Below are positions 31,524-40,310 of a DNA stretch of 64,000 nucleotides, one piece after another. The DNA is from Streptomyces graminofaciens (GTDB lineage Bacteria > Actinomycetota > Actinomycetes > Streptomycetales > Streptomycetaceae), in the NCBI RefSeq assembly GCF_030294945.1, contig NZ_AP018448.1:9644501-9708500 (forward strand), given 5' to 3'. Numbering within the stretch: the stretch's first letter is position 1; each line of letters opens with the position of its first letter. Position numbers and translations under genes: made by a program. The notes under the pieces were generated by a model, which worked only from the letters and a program-made list of their open reading frames with translations, had not been told where the DNA came from and searched no databases.

Positions 31524-32300
31524 ATGACCACTCGCACGCCGCTGATGGCGGGCAACTGGAAGATGAACCTCAACCACCTCGAGGCCATCGCCCACGTCCA
31601 GAAGCTCGCCTTCGCCCTGGCCGACAAGGACTACGAGGCCTGTGAGGTCGCGGTCCTGCCGCCCTTCACCGACCTGCGCTCGGTCCAGACCCTGGTCGAC
31701 GGCGACAAGCTCAAGATCAAGTACGGCGCCCAGGACATCTCGGCGCACGACGGCGGTGCCTACACCGGCGAGATCTCGGGCCCGATGCTGTCCAAGCTGA
31801 AGTGCGCGTTCGTGGCCATCGGCCACTCCGAGCGCCGCCAGTACCACGACGAGACCGACGAGATCGTCAACGCCAAGGTCAAGGCCGCCTACAAGCACGG
31901 CCTCACCCCGATCCTGTGCGTCGGCGAGGAGCTGGAGGTCCGCGAGGCGGGCAACCACGTCTCCCACACGCTCGCCCAGGTCGAGGGCGGCCTCAAGGAC
32001 GTCCCCGCCGAGCACGCCGAGACCGTCGTCATCGCCTACGAGCCCGTGTGGGCCATCGGCACCGGCAAGGTCTGCGGCGCCGAGGACGCCCAGGAGGTCT
32101 GCGCGGCCATCCGCGGCAAGCTCGCCGAGCTGTACTCCCAGGAGACGGCCGACCAGATCCGCATCCAGTACGGCGGCTCGGTGAAGGCCGGCAACGTCGC
32201 CGAGATCATGGCGCAGGCCGACATCGACGGCGCCCTCGTCGGCGGCGCGTCGCTGGACGCCGACGAGTTCGTCAAGATCGTGCGCTTTCGGGACCAGTGA
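31524..32300 (+). CDS. tpiA: Triosephosphate isomerase
   Basis: 258 aa TIM barrel interconverting dihydroxyacetone phosphate and glyceraldehyde 3-phosphate. N-terminal GNWKMN (Asn, Lys in the active site), catalytic His in AIGHSERR, Glu in [11 protein letters not shown], and phosphate loop [10 protein letters not shown] and GGASLDA. Six bases separate it from pgk. Confidence 0.98.
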   Translation: MTTRTPLMAGNWKMNLNHLEAIAHVQKLAFALADKDYEACEVAVLPPFTDLRSVQTLVDGDKLKIKYGAQDISAHDGGAYTGEISGPMLSKLKCAFVAIGHSERRQYHDETDEIVNAKVKAAYKHGLTPILCVGEELEVREAGNHVSHTLAQVEGGLKDVPAEHAETVVIAYEPVWAIGTGKVCGAEDAQEVCAAIRGKLAELYSQETADQIRIQYGGSVKAGNVAEIMAQADIDGALVGGASLDADEFVKIVRFRDQ

Positions 32301-32427
32301 GTAGGCCTTGACGGCGTAACGTCGTACTCTTGCGGGGGGTCGGTGGCCCAGTAGGCGAGTGTCGAGCTCGCCGACCGGTCCCGGCCCTCCGTGTCGTCCA
32401 TCCAGATCCGAGGAAGTTGGTCCAGCC

Positions 32428-32664
32428 GTGGTTATGGGGTTCTCGATCGCCCTGATCGTCTTCAGCCTGCTGATGATGCTGCTGGTGCTGATGCACAAGG
32501 GCAAGGGCGGCGGCCTCTCCGACATGTTCGGTGGCGGCATGCAGTCGTCCGTCGGTGGCTCCTCGGTCGCCGAGCGCAACCTCGACCGGATCACCGTGGT
32601 GGTCGGTCTGCTGTGGTTCGCGTGCATTGTCGTACTCGGCATCCTGATGAAGGTCAACAACTGA
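32428..32664 (+). CDS. secG: Preprotein translocase subunit SecG
   Basis: 78 aa from GTG 32428 (VVMGFSIALIVFSLLMM). Two membrane helices (residues 3-22 and about 56-74) flank a cytoplasmic loop with LMHKGKGGGLSDMFGGG, the SecG signature. Part of the SecYEG channel. A longer frame upstream (to 32359) is not conserved-like. Sits 128 bp after tpiA, in the usual actinobacterial order. Confidence 0.95.
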   Translation: MVMGFSIALIVFSLLMMLLVLMHKGKGGGLSDMFGGGMQSSVGGSSVAERNLDRITVVVGLLWFACIVVLGILMKVNN

Positions 32665-32695
32665 TCCGCGTCACGGACGCACCAATCCGCACGTA

Positions 32696-32744
32696 AAGCC
32701 CCATGCTGGGTACGCGACTTCGAGCGCGGCCTATCATGGGGCTT
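32696..32744. promoter_or_regulatory. 10-bp inverted repeat after secG
   Basis: AAGCCCCATG (32696-32705) pairs perfectly with CATGGGGCTT (32735-32744), enclosing 29 nt. It may end the gap-secG transcript or form part of the leader of the RbpA-like gene. Confidence 0.45.
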
Positions 32745-32814
32745 GCGTCTGGGGTGGGATGTAACTCCATTCACTGGACGCGCGTTGGGCCTTACGTAGA
32801 CTGAGGCGCTCGCA

Positions 32815-32841
32815 GCGAAGCGAAACGCCGACTCGCTTCGC
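32815..32841. promoter_or_regulatory. Inverted repeat in the leader of the RbpA-like gene
   Basis: GCGAAGCGA (32815-32823) and TCGCTTCGC (32833-32841) form a perfect 9-bp stem with a 9-nt loop, 27 nt before the GTG start. It could be an operator or an RNA hairpin affecting translation. Confidence 0.4.
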
Positions 32842-32868
32842 CGCACCATCACGCAGGGAGTTACGACC

Positions 32869-33204
32869 GTGGCAAGTGGCAACGCGATCCGAGGAAGCCG
32901 GGTCGGGGCGGGGCCGATGGGCGAGGCCGAGCGCGGCGAGTCCGCCCCCCGGCTGCGCATCTCCTTCTGGTGCTCCAACGGGCACGAGACCCAGCCCAGC
33001 TTCGCCAGCGACGCGCAGGTCCCCGACACCTGGGACTGCCCGCGCTGCGGATTCCCGGCCGGACAGGACCGGGACAACCCACCGGACCCTCCGCGCACCG
33101 AGCCCTACAAGACGCATCTCGCGTATGTCCGTGAGCGGCGCAGTGACGCGGACGGCGAGGCGATTCTCGCCGAGGCGCTCGCCAAACTGCGGGGCGAGAT
33201 CTAG
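32869..33204 (+). CDS. RbpA-family RNA polymerase-binding protein
   Basis: 111 aa. The core resembles RbpA: FWCSNGHETQPSFASDAQVP, WDCPRCG (paired cysteines), PYKTHLAYVRERRSDADGE. RbpA proteins bind sigma HrdB-type factors and RNA polymerase and help open promoters; the well-known RbpA of S. coelicolor is longer and has a different N-terminus, so this is likely the second paralogue. GTG 32869 has AGGGAG ahead (11-nt spacing). A hairpin lies in the leader. Confidence 0.85.
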   Translation: MASGNAIRGSRVGAGPMGEAERGESAPRLRISFWCSNGHETQPSFASDAQVPDTWDCPRCGFPAGQDRDNPPDPPRTEPYKTHLAYVRERRSDADGEAILAEALAKLRGEI

Positions 33205-33213
33205 GAGTTGAGA

Positions 33214-33243
33214 CCGGCCGGGCACCGAGGGGTGTCTGGCCGG
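33214..33243 (+). terminator. Hairpin terminator after the RbpA-like gene
   Basis: A 13-bp stem (33214-33226 with 33231-33243, two G-T pairs) with the loop GAGG, followed by ACTTGTT, 9 bp after the stop. Confidence 0.7.
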
Positions 33244-33392
33244 ACTTGTTCGGGGCGGGTGACCGGCACGCGGTTCGAGCCGTGCCGCTCGCTGCCGCTG
33301 ATCAAGCCATGCCGCTTGCGTTTTCCCTGGTCAGAGTGATTGTCAGTGGTGCCCTCTACGGTTTGTGCTTCGACGAATCGTGTGGGGGACGC

Positions 33393-34625
33393 GTGATCAT
33401 GACCGGGGGCTTCGGGCGACTGTGGAGCGCCGCTGTGCTCTCCAGCTTCGGAGACGCACTGCGTACGGCCGCCCTGCCGCTGCTCGCGGTCACGCTGACC
33501 GACGCACCGCTGCTCGTCGCGTCGGTCACCGCCTGCGGGTATCTGCCCTGGCTGGTCTTCGGTCTGTTCGGCGGCGCGGTCGCCGACCGGGTGGACCAGC
33601 GGCGCGCCATGTGGATCGTGGACGTGGTGCGCGGACTGCTGGTGGCGGGCTTCGCGGTGGCCGTGGCGCTCGGTCATGCCTCGATCGCCCTGCTGATCGC
33701 CCTGGCCTTCGCGCTGACCACCCTCCAGACGCTGTTCGACAACGCGGCCACGGCCCTGCTGCCCGTTCTGGTGGAACACGACGCCCTGGGCAGAGCGAAC
33801 GCCCGGCTGATGACGGGGCAGCAGATCGCGGGCGGCCTGATCGCCGGGCCGGTCGTCCCGCTGCTGCTGGCCGCCGGGACGGCGGTCCCCTTCGCGGCCG
33901 ACGCCCTGACCTTCCTGCTTGCCGCCGCCCTCGTGGCCTCGCTGCGCACAACCCCGCCCGCGCGTGAGCCCAGCCCCGCCGGCAGCACCCTGCGCGCGGA
34001 GATCGCCGCCGGGCTGCGCACCCTGTGGCGTGACAGGGCCCTGCGCGGACTGTGCGCCGCCACCGCGCTGTGCAACATCGGCATGGGCGCCCTCATCGCC
34101 ACGATGGCGCTGCTGGTCACCGGCTGGCTGGACGCGGGCAACGCGGGATACGCGGCGGCGATGACCGGGTACACGGTCGGCAGCCTGACCGGGGGAGCGC
34201 TGAACGGGCGCCTCGTGGCCGGGGTGGGCCGCGTGCGGTCCGTGCTTCTGGCCGGGGTGGTGCAGATCGCGGCGCTGGCCGTGATGGGCTCGGTGCGCAG
34301 CGTCGTGGCACTCGTGGCGGCCCTGGCGGTTTTCGGAGCCATGGGCATGGTGTGGAACGTCAACTCCACGACCCTGATGCAGCAGCGCGCCCCCGCCGAC
34401 ATGCTCGGCCGCGTCAGCTCCGCCTACCGCACCCTGGCCGTGGCCGGGGCCCCGCTCGGCGCCCTCCTCGGCGGCGTGGTCGCCATGGCCTGGGGGCTCA
34501 ACACGCCGGCCCTGCTCGCCGCCGCCTTCCTCGTCCTGTCCGTCGCCGCGCTGATACCGACGCTCAAGGTGGACGTATCTGTTGTCGAGCCGGACGACGA
34601 CACGACGGTTCGTGTTCCGTCGTGA
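33393..34625 (+). CDS. MFS transporter (putative drug exporter)
   Basis: About 410 aa with 10-12 predicted membrane helices. The MFS signature loop GGAVADRVDQRRAM follows helix 2, and a second-half repeat is seen near RTLAVAGAPLGALLGG. It resembles the MFS_3/enterobactin-exporter-like (EntS) group. GTG 33393, preceded by GGGGGAC, is the likely start (ATG 33399 alternative); the frame upstream to 33246 is not membrane-like. Substrate unknown. It is between the RbpA-like gene and pgi. Confidence 0.88.
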   Translation: MIMTGGFGRLWSAAVLSSFGDALRTAALPLLAVTLTDAPLLVASVTACGYLPWLVFGLFGGAVADRVDQRRAMWIVDVVRGLLVAGFAVAVALGHASIALLIALAFALTTLQTLFDNAATALLPVLVEHDALGRANARLMTGQQIAGGLIAGPVVPLLLAAGTAVPFAADALTFLLAAALVASLRTTPPAREPSPAGSTLRAEIAAGLRTLWRDRALRGLCAATALCNIGMGALIATMALLVTGWLDAGNAGYAAAMTGYTVGSLTGGALNGRLVAGVGRVRSVLLAGVVQIAALAVMGSVRSVVALVAALAVFGAMGMVWNVNSTTLMQQRAPADMLGRVSSAYRTLAVAGAPLGALLGGVVAMAWGLNTPALLAAAFLVLSVAALIPTLKVDVSVVEPDDDTTVRVPS

Positions 34626-34694
34626 TCAATTAGGTTGGGACCGGCAGCGGGGTCAAGCGGCAGGACCAGGTAGGAAAGAAGGCTGAAGTCCGAG

Positions 34695-36347
34695 ATGAAC
34701 GCAGAAAGCCGTACCAGGCTCAACCAGACGCCCGAGTGGACCGCGTTGGCCGAGCATCGGGAGCAGCTGGGTGAGGTGCAGCTGCGGGAGCTGTTCGCGG
34801 CCGACCCCGGGCGCGGCGCCGGGTACACGCTGGAGGTCGGCGATCTGCACGTCGACTACTCCAAGCACCTGATCACCGACGAGACGCTGCGGCTGCTGCG
34901 CGAGCTGGCCGCCGCGACCGGTGTGTTCGGGCTGCGGGACGCCATGTTCCGCGGCGAGAAGATCAACACCACCGAGGACCGGGCCGTGCTGCACACCGCG
35001 CTGCGCGCCCCGCGTGACGTGGTGATCGAGGTCGACGGCGAGAACGTGGTGCCGGGTGTGCACGCGGTCCTCGACAAGATGACCGGCTTCGCCGAGCGCG
35101 TCCGCTCCGGCGAGTGGACCGGTCACACCGGTCGCCGTATCAAGAACATCGTCAACGTCGGCATCGGCGGCTCCGACCTGGGCCCGGCGATGGCGTACGA
35201 GGTGCTGCGCTCCTTCACCGACCGCGACCTGGTGCTCCGCTTCGTGTCGAACGTGGACGGGGCCGACCTCCACGAGGCGGTACGGGACCTGGACGCGGCG
35301 GAGACGCTGTTCATCATCGCCTCGAAGACGTTCACGACCATCGAGACGATCACCAACGCGACCTCCGCGCGCGACTGGCTGCTCACGGAGTTGAAGGCCG
35401 GCCCCGAGGCGGTCGCCAGGCACTTCGTGGCGCTGTCGACGAACGCGGAGAAGGTGTCGGACTTCGGCATCGACACGGTCAACATGTTCGAGTTCTGGGA
35501 CTGGGTCGGCGGGCGGTACTCGTACGACTCGGCGATCGGTCTGTCCCTGATGATCGCGATCGGCCCGGACCGCTTCCGGGAGATGCTCGACGGATTCCAC
35601 CTGGTCGACGAGCACTTCCGCACCGCTCCCGCCGAGTCCAACGTCCCTCTGCTGCTGGGCCTGCTGGGCATCTGGTACGGCAACTTCCATGACGCGCAGT
35701 CGCACGCGGTGCTGCCGTACAGCCACTACCTGTCCAAGTTCACGGCCTACTTGCAGCAGCTGGACATGGAGTCGAACGGCAAGTACGTGGGCCGGGACGG
35801 CGTTCCGGTGGACTGGCAGACGGGGCCGGTGGTGTGGGGCACGCCGGGGACGAACGGCCAGCACGCCTACTACCAGCTCATCCACCAGGGTACGAAGCTG
35901 ATTCCGGCGGACTTCATCGGCTTCGCCGAGCCGGTCGCCGATCTGCTGCCCGGGCTGGTCGCCCAGCACGATCTGCTGATGGCCAACTTCTTCGCGCAGA
36001 CGCAGGCACTGGCGTTCGGCAAGACGCCGGACGAGGTGCGGGCGGAGGGGGCACCGGAGGAACTGGTGCCGCACAAGACGTTCAAGGGGAACCACCCGAC
36101 GACGACGATCCTCGCGAAGGAGCTGACCCCGTCGGTGCTGGGGCAGCTGATCGCGCTCTACGAGCACAAGGTGTTCGTGCAGGGCGCCGTCTGGAACATC
36201 GACTCGTTCGACCAGTGGGGTGTGGAGCTGGGCAAGGTTCTCGCGAAGAAGGTCGAGCCCGCGCTGACGGAGGGTGCCGACGTGCCGGGGCTCGACGCGT
36301 CGACGAAGGCGCTGGTCGCCAAGTACCGGGAGCTGCGCGGGCGGTAG
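34695..36347 (+). CDS. pgi: Glucose-6-phosphate isomerase
   Basis: 550 aa. Interconverts glucose 6-phosphate and fructose 6-phosphate. Sugar-phosphate-binding SIS signature [20 protein letters not shown], the [12 protein letters not shown] loop, WDWVGGRYS, catalytic Glu in LDMESNGK, and [11 protein letters not shown] near the C-terminus. Its usual neighbour in streptomycetes is pgl; here the biosynthetic cluster lies between them. Confidence 0.97.
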   Translation: MNAESRTRLNQTPEWTALAEHREQLGEVQLRELFAADPGRGAGYTLEVGDLHVDYSKHLITDETLRLLRELAAATGVFGLRDAMFRGEKINTTEDRAVLHTALRAPRDVVIEVDGENVVPGVHAVLDKMTGFAERVRSGEWTGHTGRRIKNIVNVGIGGSDLGPAMAYEVLRSFTDRDLVLRFVSNVDGADLHEAVRDLDAAETLFIIASKTFTTIETITNATSARDWLLTELKAGPEAVARHFVALSTNAEKVSDFGIDTVNMFEFWDWVGGRYSYDSAIGLSLMIAIGPDRFREMLDGFHLVDEHFRTAPAESNVPLLLGLLGIWYGNFHDAQSHAVLPYSHYLSKFTAYLQQLDMESNGKYVGRDGVPVDWQTGPVVWGTPGTNGQHAYYQLIHQGTKLIPADFIGFAEPVADLLPGLVAQHDLLMANFFAQTQALAFGKTPDEVRAEGAPEELVPHKTFKGNHPTTTILAKELTPSVLGQLIALYEHKVFVQGAVWNIDSFDQWGVELGKVLAKKVEPALTEGADVPGLDASTKALVAKYRELRGR

Positions 36348-36359
36348 CCGCGTGGTGAG

Positions 36360-36400
36360 GGCGGGGAAGCGGGCGGCCGCGCGACGCCCGCTTCCCCGCC
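36360..36400. terminator. Terminator between pgi and the biosynthetic cluster
   Basis: GGCGGGGAAGCGGGC (36360-36374) pairs perfectly with GCCCGCTTCCCCGCC (36386-36400). It lies between convergent pgi and the fabG-like gene, insulating the cluster. Confidence 0.85.
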
Positions 36401-36425
36401 CGGTCCCGGTGCCGGTGAGAGGGCG

Positions 36426-37142
36426 TCAGTGGCCCAGTCCGGCGCCCCCGTCGACCGGGATCACCGCGCCGCGCACATAGCCGGCGCCGGCGAGGAAGGC
36501 GACCGCGTCGGCGACCTCGTCGGGGTGGCCCAGGCGGCCGGCCGGGGTGGTGGCGAGGAGTTTGCGGCGCTGGTCCTCGGTGAGGGACTGGCTCATGTCG
36601 GTTCTGGTGAGGCCGGGGGCGACGACGTTGCAGGTGATGTCGCGGGGGCCCAGTTCCTGGGTGAGGGAGCGGGCGAAGCCGATCAGGCCGGCCTTGGCCG
36701 CCGCGTAGTTGGTCTGGCCCGGGGCGCCGTGCAGGGCGGCCGTGGAGGAGAGCAGCACGATACGGCCGTGGCCCGCGGTGAGCATCCCGCGCACCGCGCG
36801 CCGGGCCACGCGGAAGGCGCCCGTGAGGTTGGTGTCGATGACGGAGGTGAAGTCCTCCTCGGTCATCCGCACCAGCAGCCGGTCCTGGGTGGCGCCTGCG
36901 TTGGCGACCAGGACGGTGACCGGGCCGTGCGCCTCCTCGGCCTCCTTGAAGGCCTGGTCCACCTGTTGGCCGTCCCGCACATCGCACCGTACGGCGAGGA
37001 AGCCTTCGGAGGCCGGGGGTTCGGTGCCGCGGTAGGTCACCGCGACCCGGTCGCCCGCCGCCGCGAAACGGCGGGCTATGGCCAGTCCGATGCCTCTGTT
37101 TCCTCCGGTGACGAGGACCGAACGGGCCGTCGCGTGCGTCAT
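36426..37142 (-). CDS. 3-oxoacyl-ACP reductase (FabG-like ketoreductase)
   Basis: 238-aa short-chain dehydrogenase. Cofactor motif VTGGNRGIGLAIARRF, Asn105, Ser132/133 (LLSSTAAL), Tyr146 and Lys150 (QTNYAAAKAG) complete the catalytic set, with the C-terminal GAVIPVDGGAGLGH of FabG proteins. In this cluster it should reduce the beta-keto group on an ACP-bound chain made by the KS pair. It is the last gene of the operon and is set off from the exporter gene by 94 bp that contain a 9-bp tandem repeat. Confidence 0.9.
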   Translation of the reverse strand: MTHATARSVLVTGGNRGIGLAIARRFAAAGDRVAVTYRGTEPPASEGFLAVRCDVRDGQQVDQAFKEAEEAHGPVTVLVANAGATQDRLLVRMTEEDFTSVIDTNLTGAFRVARRAVRGMLTAGHGRIVLLSSTAALHGAPGQTNYAAAKAGLIGFARSLTQELGPRDITCNVVAPGLTRTDMSQSLTEDQRRKLLATTPAGRLGHPDEVADAVAFLAGAGYVRGAVIPVDGGAGLGH

Positions 37143-37162
37143 CGTGCGTCGCCTCTCCTGAG

Positions 37163-37225
37163 TCTCTGCGATCTCTGCGAACTCTGCGATCTCTGTGGTC
37201 TCTGCTGTCTCTGTGTTCTCTGTTG
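37163..37225. repeat. Seven tandem 9-bp repeats
   Basis: Seven back-to-back units of the type TCTCTGCGA (then ACTCTGCGA, TCTCTGTGG, TCTCTGCTG, TCTCTGTGT, TCTCTGTTG) fill the gap between the exporter stop (37237) and the ketoreductase start (37142). On the transcribed strand this becomes a purine-rich leader of repeated CAGAGA words. The units differ mostly in their last three bases. Confidence 0.85.
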
Positions 37226-37236
37226 TCCTTGGGTTC

Positions 37237-38862
37237 CTACGCGGTTTCCACCTGCTCGTCCCGGGCCTCCCGCGCCGGGGTGTTCCGCGGTCGTGCCTCC
37301 CGTGCGCGCAGGCCGACGACGCACACGGCGAAGCCGACGACGGCCAGGACGGCGGTCCAGAACGTGGCCGTGTACATGGCGTCGAGAAAGGCGCGGTCGG
37401 CCGCCGAGGCCAGCGCGGGCAGGTCGAGTGAGTCGGCGAGCGAGCGGGCCGCCTCGGCGGAGGTGCGGGCCTGTTCCTCGGCCTGCGGTGTCAACGACTG
37501 TGCAGTGCCTGGGAGTTCGGCGTCGGCCATGCGGTCCCGGTAGACGCCGGAGAGGATCGAGCCGACCATGGCCACACCGAGGGTGCCGCCGACCTGGCGG
37601 GTGACGCTGTTGACGGCCGAGCCGGCGCCCGCGAGCTGTGGTGGCACCCCGCGCATCATCACGGCCGTGACGGGTGTGCCGACCAGGCCCATGCCGAAGC
37701 CCTGGATCCACAGCAGTGCGGCGATGATCCACAGGGGGGTGTCGCCGTCCAGCCACAGATAGGCGAAGTAGGTGGCCGCGGTGGCCAGGACTCCGCTTGC
37801 GACCGTCCAGCGGGCCGACAGCAGCCGGCTCGCCGCCGGGGACGCCTGGCTGCCCAGGACGATGCCGATCGCGGCGGCGATCATCACGGTTCCGGCGTCG
37901 GCGGGGGAGAGGCCGCGGGGGCCCTGGAGATAGAACGCCGCGTAGAACAGGTGACCGGCCAGGGCCATGAACGCGATCAGCAGGACCACGCTGCCGGCCG
38001 AGAACCCCGGCTGCCGGAACAGCCGTAGATCCAGGCTGGGCGTCGGCGACCTGCGCTGGCCGGCGACGAAGACGGCGAGGAGCGCGCCGCCCAGCAGCAG
38101 CGGGAGCAGGACGTGCGGGCCGTACCAGGTGCGGCCGTTGCCGAGTTCGATGATGCCGTAGACCAGGCCGCCGAGGCCGAGGACCGACCAGGCGAGGCCC
38201 GGCAGGTCGAGGACCCGGCGGCGGGAACCGCCCAGGCCGGGGACGACGGCCAGCACTCCGGCCAGGCACAGGGCCACGATCGGCACGTTGACCAGGAACA
38301 CCGAGCCCCACCAGAAGTGGCTGAGCAGCGCCCCGCCCACGACCGGGCCGACGGCCACGCCGAGACCGCTGGACGAGCTCCAGATCGCGATGGCCCGGGT
38401 GCGTTTCTCCTCCGGGGTGCTCTGCACGATGACGGTCAGCGTCGCGGGCATCAGCAGGGCGCTGCCCGCGCCCATGAAGGCGCGCGCCACGATCAGCCAG
38501 GCCGGGTCGGGGGCGAACGCGCCCGCGCCGGAGGCCGCGCCGAACAGGGCCAGACCGGCGATCAGGGTGTTCCGGGGGCCGAACCGGTCGGCGAGCGCGC
38601 CGCCCGCGAAGAGGGCCCCGGCGACGACCAGGGTGTAGGCGCTGGCCACCCACTCCAGTTCGGCGGGGGTGGCGCCCAGGCCGCGTTCCGGGTCGGCGAG
38701 GGTGGTGACGGCGACGTTGAGGACCGAGGTGTCCAGCCAGATCAGCATCTGGGCGCAGACCACGACCAGGAGGACGGGCCACGACCGGGACGCCGGTGCG
38801 CTTTCCCTGCCGCCCCGGTCCTCCCTGCCGTCCCTGCCGTCCGTCCGGCTCGCCGTGCTCAT
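37237..38862 (-). CDS. MFS drug-resistance exporter, DHA2 (EmrB/QacA) type
   Basis: 541 aa with 14 predicted helices. N-terminal MLIWLDTSVLNVAV and WVASAYTLVVAGAL are the family's helix 1-2 signatures, followed by GGALADRFGPRN and the antiporter motif C region GLGVAVGPVVGGAL. It probably exports the cluster product and gives self-resistance. ATG 38862 overlaps the upstream lyase stop by 4 bp (ATGA); longer frames upstream are in the lyase. Confidence 0.93.
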   Translation of the reverse strand: MSTASRTDGRDGREDRGGRESAPASRSWPVLLVVVCAQMLIWLDTSVLNVAVTTLADPERGLGATPAELEWVASAYTLVVAGALFAGGALADRFGPRNTLIAGLALFGAASGAGAFAPDPAWLIVARAFMGAGSALLMPATLTVIVQSTPEEKRTRAIAIWSSSSGLGVAVGPVVGGALLSHFWWGSVFLVNVPIVALCLAGVLAVVPGLGGSRRRVLDLPGLAWSVLGLGGLVYGIIELGNGRTWYGPHVLLPLLLGGALLAVFVAGQRRSPTPSLDLRLFRQPGFSAGSVVLLIAFMALAGHLFYAAFYLQGPRGLSPADAGTVMIAAAIGIVLGSQASPAASRLLSARWTVASGVLATAATYFAYLWLDGDTPLWIIAALLWIQGFGMGLVGTPVTAVMMRGVPPQLAGAGSAVNSVTRQVGGTLGVAMVGSILSGVYRDRMADAELPGTAQSLTPQAEEQARTSAEAARSLADSLDLPALASAADRAFLDAMYTATFWTAVLAVVGFAVCVVGLRAREARPRNTPAREARDEQVETA

Positions 38863-40310
38863 CGGGTGCCTCCGTCGTTCGCGTGGCCACCGGCGTCCGG
38901 GCTCGTGGCCTTGTACTCGTATGCGTGCAGCGCCCGGTCGATCAGTGCGTCCGCCGCGCCCGTGTAGTGGGCCGGGTCGAGCAGGTCCGACAGCTGGGCG
39001 GGGGTGAAGCGGGCGGACAGGTCGGGGTGGGCGGACAGCACCTCGCGCAGGGGGCGTCCGGTGTCGGCGGCCTCGGCGGAGGCGGCGGTCAGCAGCTTCT
39101 TCGCGCGGGCCTTGCCGAGCGCCGGGGCGAGCGCCACCGTGAGCCGCTCGGTGACGATCGCGCCGCCGGTCAGTTCGAGGTTGGCGCGCATCCGCTCGGG
39201 GTGGACGAGCAGGCCCTCCGCCAGCTCCACGGCCGTGTGCGCGGCCCCGCCCGCCAGCCGCAGAGCCTCCCGCAGGGGCTGCCACTCCGCGTGCCACGCC
39301 CCGGCCGGCCGCTCGTCCTCGGCGAGCAGACACTGGGCCAGGACGAGGGCGTGCGCGGGAACCTGACGGGCGGCCGACACGATCAGGGTGGCGAGCGCCG
39401 GGTTCCGCTTCTGCGGCATGGCCGAGGAGGCGCCGCGCCCGGCGGCGGCCGGCTCGGAGACCTCGCCGATCTCGGTGCGGGACAGCGTCTCCACATCGAG
39501 TGCGAACTTGCCGAGGGCGCCGGTGACCAGCTGAAGCACCGAGCCCAGTTCGGCGATCGGGGTCCGTACGGTGTGCCAGGGCAGTGCCGGTTCGGCCAGG
39601 CCGAGTGCCGAAGCGAAGGGGGCGAGCAGTTCGACACCGCCGTCGGCCCGAACGCCGCCGTCCAGGACGGCGTACTCGCAGTACGCGGCCAACGTGCCTG
39701 CCGCGCCGCCCAGTTGGGCCGGGAGCGCGGACGCAACCGCGCGTACGCGGGTCAGGGCGTCGGTGACCAGCCGCAGCCAGCCCGCGGCCTTGAGGCCGAA
39801 GGTGGTGGGCACCGCGTGCTGGGCCAGGGTGCGGCCCGCCAGGACGGTACGGCGGTGGGTGTCGGCCAGCGCGGCCAGGGCGGCAGCGACGCGTTCGAGG
39901 TCGGTGGCGATCAGGTCCAGCACCCGGCGGGCCACCAGCATGGCCGCCGAGTCGAGGATGTCCTGGCTGGTCGAGCCCCGGTGCACATACTCGGCGGCGG
40001 CCGGGTCCTTGGCCGCGACCACCTCCGTGAAGGCGGGCACGAGGGCGACCACCGGGTTCGCCGCGGCCCGGGCCGCGTGGGCCAGGGCGACCAGGTCCAG
40101 CCGTTCCGCGTCGGCGGCCGAGGCGATCGCCTCCACCGCCGCGGCCGGCGTCAGCCCCACCGCGTGCTGGGCCCGGGCGAGGGCCACCTCGGCGTCCAGC
40201 ATGGCCTGCAGCCAGGCCTCGTCGGTCATCTGGGCCGCCGCCGGCGTACCCGCCCAGGTGGGGGCGAGCAGGCCCGCGTCGGTGCCCACGGACATCGCGT
40301 TCACGCTCAT
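38859..40310 (-). CDS. Nitrosuccinate lyase-like protein (CreD type, fumarase/aspartase superfamily)
   Basis: 483 aa. Belongs to the fumarase/adenylosuccinate lyase/carboxymuconate cycloisomerase superfamily: RGSTSQDILDSA, AGRTLAQHAVPTTFG and the signature loop GASSAMPQKRNPALA. On its own it would be called PcaB-like. Next to a CreE-type flavoprotein, it is better read as a CreD-type lyase that splits nitrosuccinate into fumarate and nitrous acid (known for the cremeomycin pathway). The start overlaps the CreE-like stop (ATGA) and its end overlaps the exporter gene (ATGA), so all three are coupled. Confidence 0.82.
   Translation of the reverse strand: MSVNAMSVGTDAGLLAPTWAGTPAAAQMTDEAWLQAMLDAEVALARAQHAVGLTPAAAVEAIASAADAERLDLVALAHAARAAANPVVALVPAFTEVVAAKDPAAAEYVHRGSTSQDILDSAAMLVARRVLDLIATDLERVAAALAALADTHRRTVLAGRTLAQHAVPTTFGLKAAGWLRLVTDALTRVRAVASALPAQLGGAAGTLAAYCEYAVLDGGVRADGGVELLAPFASALGLAEPALPWHTVRTPIAELGSVLQLVTGALGKFALDVETLSRTEIGEVSEPAAAGRGASSAMPQKRNPALATLIVSAARQVPAHALVLAQCLLAEDERPAGAWHAEWQPLREALRLAGGAAHTAVELAEGLLVHPERMRANLELTGGAIVTERLTVALAPALGKARAKKLLTAASAEAADTGRPLREVLSAHPDLSARFTPAQLSDLLDPAHYTGAADALIDRALHAYEYKATSPDAGGHANDGGTR

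Noticed and set aside
30303..33098. 931-aa minus-strand frame opposite pgk, tpiA and secG
   Set aside because: Spans three well-identified genes; antisense shadow.
34653..36167. 504-aa minus-strand frame opposite pgi
   Set aside because: Shadow; pgi carries its family signatures on the other strand.
37163..37225. Possible CRISPR array
   Set aside because: Units are 9 bp and directly adjacent without spacers; a simple tandem repeat.
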